Assembly (NCBI GenBank): GCA_017546785.1
Contig: JAFYRW010000036.1
Location: forward strand, 1 to 64,000
Source of the DNA: Bacteroidaceae bacterium
Lineage (GTDB): Bacteria > Bacteroidota > Bacteroidia > Bacteroidales > Bacteroidaceae
Length of the DNA stretch: 64,000 nt
Direction: 5' to 3'
Part shown: piece after piece, positions 45,740 through 54,651 of the stretch
How positions within the stretch are numbered: position 1 is the first letter of the stretch
How the letters are laid out: every line of letters starts with the position of its first letter
The notes under the pieces: model-generated
What the model saw: only the letters and a program-made list of their open reading frames with translations
Database searches by the model: none
What the model was told of the DNA's origin: nothing
Program-made: the position numbers and the translations under genes

Positions 45740-48700
45740 TTAAATGCGCGAACGCCAGCGGTTATATATATTCTCGAATTCGTTTGAGTATTCTGCTGCA
45801 ACATCCTCGTAGGCCTCTCCGCCTCGCTCAAGAAGGTCAATGGCCTCGCGCAGGAACTGCAGGCTGAAATAGCTGTCCTGCAATGTGCTGCTGAATCGGC
45901 GATCGCTCATACTGCAATACCAATCGAGATATTCAAGCTCTTCGTCGGCCATCGATGAGATAAGCTCTATGGCCTTATCCTTTTCGCCAAGAACCATATA
46001 GCAACGGGCCATTTCAATATCACCCATCATCAATCTGTGGGGAACCAATGATGCGGGCAACTCCTGCTCGGCATATTCAAGCACGTTGTATGCCTTTTCG
46101 GCTTTTCCCTCGAGCAACAGTTGGTTGGCCAGAGACACCATAAGGCGTCTGTGGGTATATATCATACGTTGTGTAGTCTCGTCGATATAGTAGTCGGGCT
46201 TTTCTTTGAGTCCGCCGAATTTAAAGCGGTTCATCACATTGTGATAGAATCTCTCAGTGTCGGCAACGTGACGGTTGCCGTCGCTGTAACCAAGCTCCTT
46301 CCAGTTGAACGGAGTGATTCTGTAGGCTAATCCCTCCTGCACAAAGAAGTCCTTGAGCACTGGCAGATAATTATCCTCGCCTACGGTCATTGACATATAT
46401 ATAGGGCGCTCCCAATTAGCCTGCGACAGCATTTCGAGCACCATAAGGTCGCCGCGCCATATACGATTGTGTCCCTTCAACGAGATTGCCATATATTCGG
46501 GCATTCCGCTCTTGTACTCTTCGGGGACAATCATTCCCGAGCGCATCACAGCTTCCTTGTCAATCGCTATATAAACAGTGTCGGTGGGTATACAGTGGAA
46601 ACGCTCGTCCTTTGTGCGCACCCAATATTTCATAATGTTCTTTAGCTCGAAAGGATTCTCGCCCCATCGTTGCGCGCATCTTTCAGGGTCCTTCTTATAG
46701 AGTTTCAGAATCTCGTTCTTTAGCTCGGGGGCAACGTCTACAGCCTCGTTCTTGTTGCCGGCATAATCGATTCTCTCCCATTTTATCGGAATAGATGGCG
46801 AGTCGTACGCCTGACGTCTCATCTGGTCTATGTACCAGTCAGTCTGCAGATAAGAGAGGTTGCATACGCGAGCGTCGGTACGTACACCCTCAACCTCCTG
46901 ATTGTACCACAGAGGGAATGTGTCATTATCGCCGCAAGTGAAAATGATAGGATTGCCGCTCTCGGGCATTGTGTTCAGATAATTCTGTCCAAAGTCGCGA
47001 CAAGCGTATCTGCCGCTACGGTCGTGGTCGTCCCACGTTTGAGATACCATCTGAACTGGGACAAGGAGGCAGAGCAGAGCAACAGCAGCGCTTATTGCAA
47101 CATTCTTTTTCTTAATCCACTCGGTGATTGCTGCAACGCCCATACCAATCCAAATGGCAAATGCGTAGAACGAGCCTGCGTAGGCATAATCGCGCTCGCG
47201 TGGCTGCACTGGAGTCTGGTTAAGGTAAAGAACAATGGCAATGCCGGTCATAAAGAATAGGAAGAATACCACCCAGAATTGCTGTGTGCCTTTCTCTCCT
47301 TTGCGGAATTGCCACAAAATACCCAATATTCCTAATAGCAACGGGAGTGCAAAGAATACATTGTGTCCTTTGTTCTCCTTAAGCGATTTTGGCATAAGCG
47401 ATTGGTCGCCCACCAACAGATTGTCGATAAACGGGATTCCTGTAATCCAGTTTCCTTTTTCTAAACTACCGTGGCTTTGAAGGTCGTTCTGACGTCCGGC
47501 AAAGTTCCACATAAAATATCTCCAATACATATGGTTCAATTGGTAGTTTATAAAGAATCGTATGTTGTCCCATTGTGTGGGCATTACAACCTCTCCCTCT
47601 CGTGCTATCTTGTTGCCGCCAATCTTTCCGCCGACCCACTGCTCGTACAGATTATTTCCCTGAGGACCATACGACGCATATTTCTTGTCGTACATACGAG
47701 GCAGCAGCATATTCTGCTCGTATACAAGCTCCTCCTTATAGCCCAAAAGCTCGTATCTGTCTTTTTCGTTGGGCGATGCCTTCTCTTTGGGAGCATATTT
47801 TGGAGCGCCCTTCTTTATTACGGGCTTAAGATATATTCCATCCTCCTTGTATTTAACCTCCGAGGGGTAGGCGTAGCCATAGAATAGGGGGCGAGAGCCA
47901 TACTGCTCGCGGCCTAGATACTCCTTCAGTGCAAAGATATCCTCGGGGGAATTCTGGTCCATAGGAGGGTTTGCCGACGAGCGTATCACAATGAGTGTAT
48001 ACGAAGAGTATCCCACCATTATAAGCAACAGGCACAGCAACGATGTATTCAGCAATCGTATGTTAAGAAGATATTTCTCTTTTACCTGCATAAAAAGCAG
48101 ATACATCAGCACTGCAAGAGCGATGAGGCCAAGCAGAATGCTTCCTGTTCCGTATCCGTAGAAGGGTATTCCCAATAATGCTACCGAGAGTACAAATGCT
48201 GCGGCGAGGCGTTTGCGGCTCTTTCCTGTCTCGCTCTCATAGATACCCCATACAAGCGCACCCAGCATTAGAACAATGTAGGTAATAAGCCCGCTGTTGA
48301 ATGGCAGCGACAGTGTGTTTACAAAGAAAAGTTCGAACCATCCGCCTACTTTCACAACGCCGGGAACAATGCCGTAGAGCACAATAGCCACAAGCACCAT
48401 CGACACAAAAAGTGCCAGCAGTGAGCCTTTGAGCGTAGCATTGGGCTTTCTTTTGAAATATACCACAAGCACAATGGCGGGTATACACAATAGGTTCAAA
48501 AGGTGTACGCCGATGGACAATCCCACAAGATAGGCTATGAGCACCAGCCAGCGGTCGCTATGCGGTGAGTCGGCCGACTCCTCCCATTTTAGGATGAGCC
48601 AGAATACAACGGCGGTGAATAGCGACGAGTATCCATAAACCTCGCCCTCAACGGCGCTGAACCAATAAGTGTCGCTCCACGTATAGGCAAGGGCACCCAC

Positions 48701-49072
48701 TAATCCCGATGCTATGATGGTGATAATCTGTGAGTTTGTTATATTATTGCTGTCGGCAACAACTAATTTGCGCACAAGGTGGGTGATGCTCCAGAATAGG
48801 AACAATATGCCGGCGGCACTAAGAATAGCCGACATTATATTCACCATAAGCGCAACCTTGTCGGGCGATACAAACGACGAGAATACATTCGCTGTAAGCA
48901 TAAAGAAGGGTGCGCCGGGAGGGTGTCCAATCTCCAATTTGTTACCAGATAGTATAAACTCGGGGCAATCCCAGAAACTTGCGGTAGGCTCAACTGTCAG
49001 GCAATATGTTGTCGCTGCAATCAGAAAGGTGAGCCATCCAAAAGTGTTGTTTAGAATTTTAAATCTATTCAT
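45740..49072 (-). CDS. DUF2723 membrane protein, predicted GT-C glycosyltransferase with TPR-like tail
   Basis: 1110 residues. The N-terminal half has about twelve spans and the DUF2723 signatures TYCLTVEPTASFWDCPEF and LEIGHPPGAPFFML, with an acidic GT-C-like first loop. After a periplasmic region (FTCGDNDTFPLWYNQEVEGV) the C-terminal 200 residues are helical and TPR-like (LVSLANQLLLEGKAEKAYN, YMVLGEKDKAIELI). DUF2723 proteins in Bacteroidota are regarded as protein O-mannosyltransferase-like; the acceptor is not shown here. First gene of a three-gene operon with the deacetylase and queG, driven by the promoter at 49134-49165. Confidence 0.9.
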   Translation of the reverse strand: MNRFKILNNTFGWLTFLIAATTYCLTVEPTASFWDCPEFILSGNKLEIGHPPGAPFFMLTANVFSSFVSPDKVALMVNIMSAILSAAGILFLFWSITHLVRKLVVADSNNITNSQIITIIASGLVGALAYTWSDTYWFSAVEGEVYGYSSLFTAVVFWLILKWEESADSPHSDRWLVLIAYLVGLSIGVHLLNLLCIPAIVLVVYFKRKPNATLKGSLLALFVSMVLVAIVLYGIVPGVVKVGGWFELFFVNTLSLPFNSGLITYIVLMLGALVWGIYESETGKSRKRLAAAFVLSVALLGIPFYGYGTGSILLGLIALAVLMYLLFMQVKEKYLLNIRLLNTSLLCLLLIMVGYSSYTLIVIRSSANPPMDQNSPEDIFALKEYLGREQYGSRPLFYGYAYPSEVKYKEDGIYLKPVIKKGAPKYAPKEKASPNEKDRYELLGYKEELVYEQNMLLPRMYDKKYASYGPQGNNLYEQWVGGKIGGNKIAREGEVVMPTQWDNIRFFINYQLNHMYWRYFMWNFAGRQNDLQSHGSLEKGNWITGIPFIDNLLVGDQSLMPKSLKENKGHNVFFALPLLLGILGILWQFRKGEKGTQQFWVVFFLFFMTGIAIVLYLNQTPVQPRERDYAYAGSFYAFAIWIGMGVAAITEWIKKKNVAISAAVALLCLLVPVQMVSQTWDDHDRSGRYACRDFGQNYLNTMPESGNPIIFTCGDNDTFPLWYNQEVEGVRTDARVCNLSYLQTDWYIDQMRRQAYDSPSIPIKWERIDYAGNKNEAVDVAPELKNEILKLYKKDPERCAQRWGENPFELKNIMKYWVRTKDERFHCIPTDTVYIAIDKEAVMRSGMIVPEEYKSGMPEYMAISLKGHNRIWRGDLMVLEMLSQANWERPIYMSMTVGEDNYLPVLKDFFVQEGLAYRITPFNWKELGYSDGNRHVADTERFYHNVMNRFKFGGLKEKPDYYIDETTQRMIYTHRRLMVSLANQLLLEGKAEKAYNVLEYAEQELPASLVPHRLMMGDIEMARCYMVLGEKDKAIELISSMADEELEYLDWYCSMSDRRFSSTLQDSYFSLQFLREAIDLLERGGEAYEDVAAEYSNEFENIYNRWRSRI

Positions 49073-49133
49073 TTATTATATTTTGTTATTTGCTGTGAAA
49101 AATAGACTTATGTGTAAGTTCGCTAAAAACGTG

Positions 49134-49165
49134 CAAATTTACCTAATCATCGGCAAATGAACAAA
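49134..49165 (-). promoter_or_regulatory. Consensus promoter of the DUF2723 operon
   Basis: On the minus strand TTTG (49165-49162), 20-nt spacer, TAAATTTG (49141-49134). Full match to the Bacteroidetes consensus. Leader about 55-60 nt. Confidence 0.7.
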
Positions 49166-49232
49166 ATATTGTTCAGCTAAAAAACGAAAATAGTATTAAA
49201 CAGAGTTAAAAGGAGAATAAAAGCAATGCGCC

Positions 49233-51467
49233 CTACAGCGGATCAACGTCGTAATATATGGCAACGCTTTTGTATCGGCTGTTGGATAGAATCTCCTGCT
49301 GCAGCTTATTCAGAGCATCGTTTATTTTGTATTGCGAAAGGTTGTTCTCTACCTTAAGCACAATCTTGCGAATGAACAGTTGCTGTACGCGGGCTACCGG
49401 TGGAAGGTCGGGACCAAGCACGCGGTGTCCGAATGTCTCGCGCATACGTACTCCCATAAGCTCGGAGCACTCTTCGAGAGTATGTATCTCCCTATGCTTT
49501 AGATATACATAAACCAATCGATAAAAAGGAGGATAATGGAATAGCATTCTCTCGCTCAGCTGGTTGTTATAGAAGTTCAGGAAGCTGTTGTCTATGATAT
49601 GCGGCATAATGGGCGCGTCGGGCTGTTTAGTCTGCAGGAATACTTTTCCTCGGCCATATTTTCTTCCGGCGCGTCCCGCAACCTGCGATATCAACTGGAA
49701 TGCCCTTTCGTTTGCTCTAAAATCGGGGTAGTTGAGCAGAGTGTCGGCATTTAGAATGCCTACTACCTCGACATTGTCAAAGTCGAGGCCTTTTGATACC
49801 ATCTGCGTTCCGATAAGAATATCAGTCTCCCCCTGCTGAAAATCATTTATAATCTTCTCGTACGATGTTCGTGTGCGGGTGGTGTCAAGATCCATACGTG
49901 CTATGCGCGCCTCGGGGAAGAGATTCTGCAGGTCATCTTCAATCTTTTCGGTGCCGTAACCGAGATTCACAAAATTGTTCTCCTCGCAGTTGGGGCATAT
50001 TTTGGGTGCGGGTATTGTGTATCCGCAATAGTGGCACGTTAGCTTGCCGGCACTCTTGTGCAGCGTCAGGCTGACGTCGCAGTGCTTGCAGCGAGGTACC
50101 CATCCGCAGTTGCGACACTCGAGCAGTGGAGCGTATCCTCGTCTGTTCTGAAAAAGAATAATCTGCTTCTTGTTGGCCAATGCCTCCTTCATTGCGTCAG
50201 TCAGAGGATCGGAGAATGCGCCCGTCATCTGCTTGCGGTGGGCAAGGTCCTTAATGTCTATGATGGAAATTTCAGGTAGCTGTATCGAACGGTAGCGTGT
50301 CAACAGGCTCACAAGGCCATATTTGCCGGTAGTAGCGTTGTAGTAGCTCTCTACCGACGGGGTAGCAGTGCCCAACAGGGTCTTTGCGCCGAACTGCGAG
50401 GCAAGTACAATGGCTGCGTTGCGGGCATTGTATCGTGGCGCTGGATCCTGCTGCTTGTAGCTGTTCTCGTGTTCCTCGTCCACAATTATAAGCCCCAGAT
50501 TCTTCAGCGGCAGAAAGAGCGACGAACGTACGCCAAGAATAATGTCGTAAGGGCTGTCGCTTAACTGTTTCTTCCAAATTTCCACACGCTCGGCATCGGA
50601 GAATTTGGAGTGGTAGAGTCCTATCCTGTTGCCGAACACCTTTCGCAGACGCTCCACAATCTGTTTGGTGAGTGCAATTTCGGGGAGCATATATAGTACC
50701 TGCTCGCCACGCTCGAGAGCCTGTGTTATAAGGTGAATATATACCTCGGTCTTTCCGGCTGACGTTACTCCGTGTAGCAGTGTGACATTCTTCTGCGCGA
50801 AGCTCTCATTTATTTCATCAAGAGCCTTTTGTTGTGCCTCATTGAGTGCGTTGGGCGGTTGTATGGAGCCTTTTGTCCTGTCGAGACGTCCAATCTCTAC
50901 CTCATAAACCTCAAAAATGCCTTTGTCCACAAGCTCCTTGCATATGTTTGCGGTAACCCCGGCTGCCTCGATAAGCTTGTGGCGCGATATCTCTTCGCCC
51001 TCCTTTGTCAGCTGCAGGAAGGTGTTGAGTAGGCGTTTCTGTCGCGGCGCGCGCGATAGAAACTGCTCTGCAAGGTTTATGGCAATTGTGTCGCTGTAGC
51101 GTTTGCTCAATTTTATGCGTTGCTCGGTCTTTGGCTTGAATTCTCCTTTTAGTCCCTGCGGCACGGCAGCCTTGTAAATTTCGCCGAGCGAGCACATATA
51201 ATATTTTGATATCCACTCCCATAGACGCATCTGCGACGGTAGCACTATTGCTGTCTCGTCGAGAAGCTCAGTGATAGTCTTTACCTCGTATCCCTGCGGC
51301 GGCTCGTTGTGCACTCTTGCCACCAATGCTGTGTAGTGCTTGCTCTTTCCTAAGGGCACAGTAACCCTGCATCCTATAGCAATGTAACCCTCGTACTCTT
51401 GTGGTACAGAGTATGTGTAGTACGATGCTAGAGGCAATGGCAATATTACATCAACAAAAAGTTGCAT
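49233..51467 (-). CDS. priA: Primosomal protein N' (replication restart helicase PriA)
   Basis: 744 residues. An N-terminal 3'-DNA-binding domain (FVDVILPLPLASYYTYSVP), a superfamily 2 helicase core with Walker A HGVTSAGKTEVY and Walker B VDEEHENSYK, the eight-cysteine zinc-binding insert (CRNCGW, CKHC, CHYCGY, CPNC), and the motif V/VI region GTQMVSKGLDF and SQVAGRAGR. It reloads the replisome at stalled forks. The start at 51467 (MQLFVDVILP) fits the family; the upstream ATG at 51521 lies inside a terminator. Confidence 0.96.
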   Translation of the reverse strand: MQLFVDVILPLPLASYYTYSVPQEYEGYIAIGCRVTVPLGKSKHYTALVARVHNEPPQGYEVKTITELLDETAIVLPSQMRLWEWISKYYMCSLGEIYKAAVPQGLKGEFKPKTEQRIKLSKRYSDTIAINLAEQFLSRAPRQKRLLNTFLQLTKEGEEISRHKLIEAAGVTANICKELVDKGIFEVYEVEIGRLDRTKGSIQPPNALNEAQQKALDEINESFAQKNVTLLHGVTSAGKTEVYIHLITQALERGEQVLYMLPEIALTKQIVERLRKVFGNRIGLYHSKFSDAERVEIWKKQLSDSPYDIILGVRSSLFLPLKNLGLIIVDEEHENSYKQQDPAPRYNARNAAIVLASQFGAKTLLGTATPSVESYYNATTGKYGLVSLLTRYRSIQLPEISIIDIKDLAHRKQMTGAFSDPLTDAMKEALANKKQIILFQNRRGYAPLLECRNCGWVPRCKHCDVSLTLHKSAGKLTCHYCGYTIPAPKICPNCEENNFVNLGYGTEKIEDDLQNLFPEARIARMDLDTTRTRTSYEKIINDFQQGETDILIGTQMVSKGLDFDNVEVVGILNADTLLNYPDFRANERAFQLISQVAGRAGRKYGRGKVFLQTKQPDAPIMPHIIDNSFLNFYNNQLSERMLFHYPPFYRLVYVYLKHREIHTLEECSELMGVRMRETFGHRVLGPDLPPVARVQQLFIRKIVLKVENNLSQYKINDALNKLQQEILSNSRYKSVAIYYDVDPL

Positions 51468-51491
51468 TTTATAAGAATCGTTTTTCTTTTG

Positions 51492-51521
51492 CGAAGGTAG
51501 AAAAAAGCCTTTAAACAACAA
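51492..51521 (-). promoter_or_regulatory. Promoter of priA
   Basis: On the minus strand TTG (51521-51519), 19 nt, TACCTTCG (51499-51492). It overlaps the mscS terminator stem. Confidence 0.5.
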
Positions 51522-51542
51522 CTTTTGTTCAAAGGCTTTTTT
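51501..51542 (-). terminator. Terminator of mscS-type gene
   Basis: Arms 51501-51518 and 51525-51542 pair over 18 bp with one mismatch; A/T-runs flank GCCTTT/AAAGGC. It lies 22 bp past the MscS-family stop codon and before priA. Confidence 0.85.
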
Positions 51543-51564
51543 CTCTATCGTTTAAATGGCAATC

Positions 51565-52749
51565 TTAATCCTGTTCGTAGCCTAATGCCGAAAGGTCCTT
51601 TCCCGTAGGGCTTTGGAACACTTTCAAGCCAAATTCTGGCAATATGGCAAAGACGTGTTCAAAAACATCGGCCTGTGCGTGCTCATAGGGAATCCACATT
51701 GTGCCATTGTAAAAGAAATATAGCTCCAGCGGCAATCCGTGAGGAGTAGGCTGTAATTGACGCACCATACTTATAAGCTCTTTGTTCACAAGAGGATGGG
51801 TTCTTAAATAATCTTCCAGATAATTGCGGAACACACCAAGATTCACAACATTGTCGGGACAATCTTCTTTTATCCATCCATTCTTTTTGTAGCGTTCAAT
51901 ATCCTCTTTGCTGCAGAATGCAATTGAGTTCATATCAATATATATTGAGCGCTTTATGCGTCTGCCGCCACTATCGAACATTCCTCTCCAATTCTGGAAC
52001 GAGTCGCTTACAAGGGCATAAGGAGGAATGGTCGTTATTGTCTTGTCCCAATTCTGCACTTTTACTGTGGTGAGCGAAACATCTACAACATTACCGTCGG
52101 CACCATATTTTGGCATCTGAATCCAGTCGCCCGGACGCAACATATCATTTGCCGACAGTTGTACTCCTGCCACAAGGCCCATTATACTATCCTTGAATAC
52201 AAGCATAAGCACCGCCGCCGACGCTCCGAGTCCAGCGAGAATGCTGACAGGATTGCTGTCGATTATGATGCTTATAATAATTATTCCTCCTACGCACATT
52301 GCTGCAATCTTAAGCATCTGGAATACTCCCTGCAATGTGCTGTTCTTTGTCTTTTCGTACTCGTTCGACAGCTTGTAGAGCGACGACAATATTGCACACA
52401 CAAGCTTAATGGTGACAATGGTAATATATATTGCTAATATCCTTATAGACACTGTATACTCTGTGTCAGTGTCATTTATAAAAGCTGGCAATAATGCAAT
52501 GATAATTATCGGTGGTACAAGATTGAATGCATTTTTCAATACATTCTTGCTCAGTATAATATCATCCCATTTTGTATTGGTCTTTTTGGTGAAACTCTTT
52601 ATCAGCGGAATGAATATCTTGTTTCCCGCAAAGTTGCTTATCACAAAAATCAAGAGTATGCATATAAGCATTATCAGCCAATGGAGAATGCGATGCTCTC
52701 CGGCGGCTATATTGTAATATTCGAGTATTGACGTGAAAAAATCACTCAT
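51565..52749 (-). CDS. MscS-family mechanosensitive ion channel
   Basis: 394 residues. Four or five N-terminal spans, then the pore helix region SILAGLGASAAVLMLVFKDSIMG, the family's TM3, followed by the beta domain ADGNVVDVSLTTVKVQNWDKT and a C-terminal domain of about 150 residues. The YbdG/YjeP-like large C-terminal region (LGVFRNYLEDYLRTHP) places it in the MscM-like subgroup. It relieves osmotic pressure in the inner membrane. It follows the outer-membrane barrel gene by 33 bp. Confidence 0.93.
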   Translation of the reverse strand: MSDFFTSILEYYNIAAGEHRILHWLIMLICILLIFVISNFAGNKIFIPLIKSFTKKTNTKWDDIILSKNVLKNAFNLVPPIIIIALLPAFINDTDTEYTVSIRILAIYITIVTIKLVCAILSSLYKLSNEYEKTKNSTLQGVFQMLKIAAMCVGGIIIISIIIDSNPVSILAGLGASAAVLMLVFKDSIMGLVAGVQLSANDMLRPGDWIQMPKYGADGNVVDVSLTTVKVQNWDKTITTIPPYALVSDSFQNWRGMFDSGGRRIKRSIYIDMNSIAFCSKEDIERYKKNGWIKEDCPDNVVNLGVFRNYLEDYLRTHPLVNKELISMVRQLQPTPHGLPLELYFFYNGTMWIPYEHAQADVFEHVFAILPEFGLKVFQSPTGKDLSALGYEQD

Positions 52750-52782
52750 AGCATTTTTGTCGTTAATCTGTTCTTATCTGTT

Positions 52783-53403
52783 TTAGAAAATATAGGCAAG
52801 CGAAATTTGCCACACATTCTGTTTAGAGTCTTTCTTCTCCATTATTCCGTTAGCAACATCGCTTATAGTAGTGTAATTTCCTGTTTTTCCAAGGTCGATA
52901 TTGTAGTTGGCGTGAATCTGCACTCTCTTTGCAATTGTTGCTCCCATTCCAATATTAAGCCCGAAATTAGTCTTTTCAAACTCATATTTTGATATTATCT
53001 CTCCTGTTTTAATATCCTTCCACAACTGTTGCGTATCGCCAATGGTGAATCCGAATTGTGGGCCTACGGCAATGAACGGCACAAAAAGCAATCTTACGCC
53101 GGGGATAGTAAGGTCGTAACGTAGCAATACAGGAATCTCTATGCTGTTTCGTGTAATGTCAGTGTCGTTTATCCTTACTCCCGTCTGCGAATATAGGACA
53201 TCGGCCTCTAATCCTAGTCCGACAACAGGTATTGTCGCACGGGCCGTTGGTCCGACGAACCAGCCTGTGTAGCCGCTCGCTTTTATGTTTTTTGGAGGAA
53301 TGGAGAAGTTTGCACCTCCCTTTATACCGAATTTGAACTGCGCCTGCGAAGGCAGTGCAATCATCAGGCAGAATATTATTGCTATAAAACAGCTTCTTTT
53401 CAT
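52783..53403 (-). CDS. Outer-membrane beta-barrel protein (PorT/OMP_b-brl type)
   Basis: 206 residues. Signal peptide (MKRSCFIAIIFCLMIALPSQA), then alternating beta strands beginning FKFGIKGGANFS and ending with an aromatic WQISLAYIF, the outer-membrane insertion signal. An eight-strand barrel is likely. PorT of the type IX pathway has this fold and the gene lies next to the por operon, but the fold is shared by many unrelated proteins. Assignment to PorT is not claimed. Confidence 0.82.
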   Translation of the reverse strand: MKRSCFIAIIFCLMIALPSQAQFKFGIKGGANFSIPPKNIKASGYTGWFVGPTARATIPVVGLGLEADVLYSQTGVRINDTDITRNSIEIPVLLRYDLTIPGVRLLFVPFIAVGPQFGFTIGDTQQLWKDIKTGEIISKYEFEKTNFGLNIGMGATIAKRVQIHANYNIDLGKTGNYTTISDVANGIMEKKDSKQNVWQISLAYIF

Positions 53404-53483
53404 TTTTAATGTCTGTTACGTTAATTATTAGAACAGCAGTAGTGCCGAATAGGTTTTTTGCTGCTCCCTCTTGTCAATAACAT

Positions 53484-53525
53484 TTTGAGGGCGTGTCAGA
53501 ATTTTTATTCCGGCACGCCCTCAAA
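53484..53525. other. Strong hairpin between gldN and the barrel gene
   Basis: TTTGAGGGCGTG (53484-53495) pairs with CACGCCCTCAAA (53514-53525), 12 bp, with an inner GAAT/ATTC pairing. No long T-run follows on either strand. A TATATTTG box (53522-53529, minus strand) overlaps the outer arm, so it could be a terminator of the por operon or a 5' hairpin of the barrel-protein mRNA. Confidence 0.55.
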
Positions 53526-53576
53526 TATAGTCCAATAAATTGACAAACTCGCTTTTTTATGTAAAAAGTAGACTCT

Positions 53577-54632
53577 TTATCGTCTTTGACGACGAACAGA
53601 CACTCGTGCAGCACCGTTGCCGCTGTTTGTGCTATTGCTGCTTTTGCTGCTCGACTTTACACTTTTCTCCTTATTTGTGCTCTTCTTAGCAACAGCCTTC
53701 TTGGTGCTTTTTTTCTCCTTTTTATCGGCAACTGCTGCAGAATCATCGGGCTGCTCCTCGGCTTTTTTCGCGCTGTTCCATAGGTTCGCCTCAAAGTCGG
53801 CTAACTGCTTCTCAATTTTCTCCTGCTCCTTTTTAATCTCGGTAGAGTCCTTGCAATATTGGCTTATCGCAAGGTTGCGCAGATTCACAGTCTTATAAAT
53901 TTCTCCTTCGTAGGAGTGCTTGGTAAAGTAGTCGTCGAGACTCATTGACGATACATTGTTGTAGCTGCTTGTCATTACAGGCTGACGGGCAAGCAAGGGG
54001 GCAATCTCGTCGTAGTTCAACCAAAACATAGGATATTTTGTTACCTCGCTGCTCAGCTCTGAACGGTGAAGCACAGGGCATATAGCCGTTACTCTGTGGT
54101 TGTATGTAGCTGTTCTCTGGTCAAAGTAGTAGCTCTCCTTTATATAGTAGCTTAGAACCTCACCGCTGGGAATGTCGCTTGTGCCGACAATGAATGAGTT
54201 GTTGTCGCCTGATTCGTAATATATACGATAGTTGTCGAGCATATCCTGAGGATTTACTTTGTTGTCGGGAGTGAACGACTCGTAACCGTCGAGATTGTAT
54301 GCGTATGCGGTTATTGAGTTGTCGAGTATCAGTCGGAAAATATATGTAAATAGGTTCATATTGTTTCCGATAGGCTCAACGGGGTAGTATAGCGCCGCAT
54401 TCTTCTCCTTTTCAAGGTCGAGCACTCTGTATAGGTCGCGCTTCCACACAACCTCCTGAGGAACCTCGCTCTTGGGATACTGGCTCTTTGCTCTCTCGGT
54501 CATAGGAATATTGTATGTAGTGCTCTCCTGTTTCTCGCTATTTTCGCGTTTACGGGCAGGGGGCTGCGCTACTGCATATTGTCCCAATATTGCAATGGCA
54601 ATAACTAAGAACAGTCTGTTAATGTTATTCAT
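53577..54632 (-). CDS. gldN: Type IX secretion protein GldN/PorN
   Basis: 351 residues. Signal peptide (MNNINRLFLVIAIAILGQYAVA), then the GldN core with VVWKRDLYRVLDLEKEKNAALYYP (split: VVWKRDLYRVLDLEKE), YFTKHSYEGEIYKTVNLRN and a QYCKDSTEIKKEQEKIEKQL-type helix. GldN/PorN forms the periplasmic ring with GldK. The last ~60 residues are a low-complexity Lys/Ser tail (KKEKKSTKKAVAKKSTNKEK... ending RVSVRRQRR). It is last in porP-gldK-gldL-gldM-gldN. Confidence 0.93.
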   Translation of the reverse strand: MNNINRLFLVIAIAILGQYAVAQPPARKRENSEKQESTTYNIPMTERAKSQYPKSEVPQEVVWKRDLYRVLDLEKEKNAALYYPVEPIGNNMNLFTYIFRLILDNSITAYAYNLDGYESFTPDNKVNPQDMLDNYRIYYESGDNNSFIVGTSDIPSGEVLSYYIKESYYFDQRTATYNHRVTAICPVLHRSELSSEVTKYPMFWLNYDEIAPLLARQPVMTSSYNNVSSMSLDDYFTKHSYEGEIYKTVNLRNLAISQYCKDSTEIKKEQEKIEKQLADFEANLWNSAKKAEEQPDDSAAVADKKEKKSTKKAVAKKSTNKEKSVKSSSKSSNSTNSGNGAARVSVRRQRR

Positions 54633-54651
54633 ATTGTTATTCTGTTTATTA

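Noticed and set aside
52783-53403. Naming the barrel protein PorT
   Set aside because: The OMP_b-brl fold is shared by many unrelated proteins and adjacency to the por operon alone is not enough.
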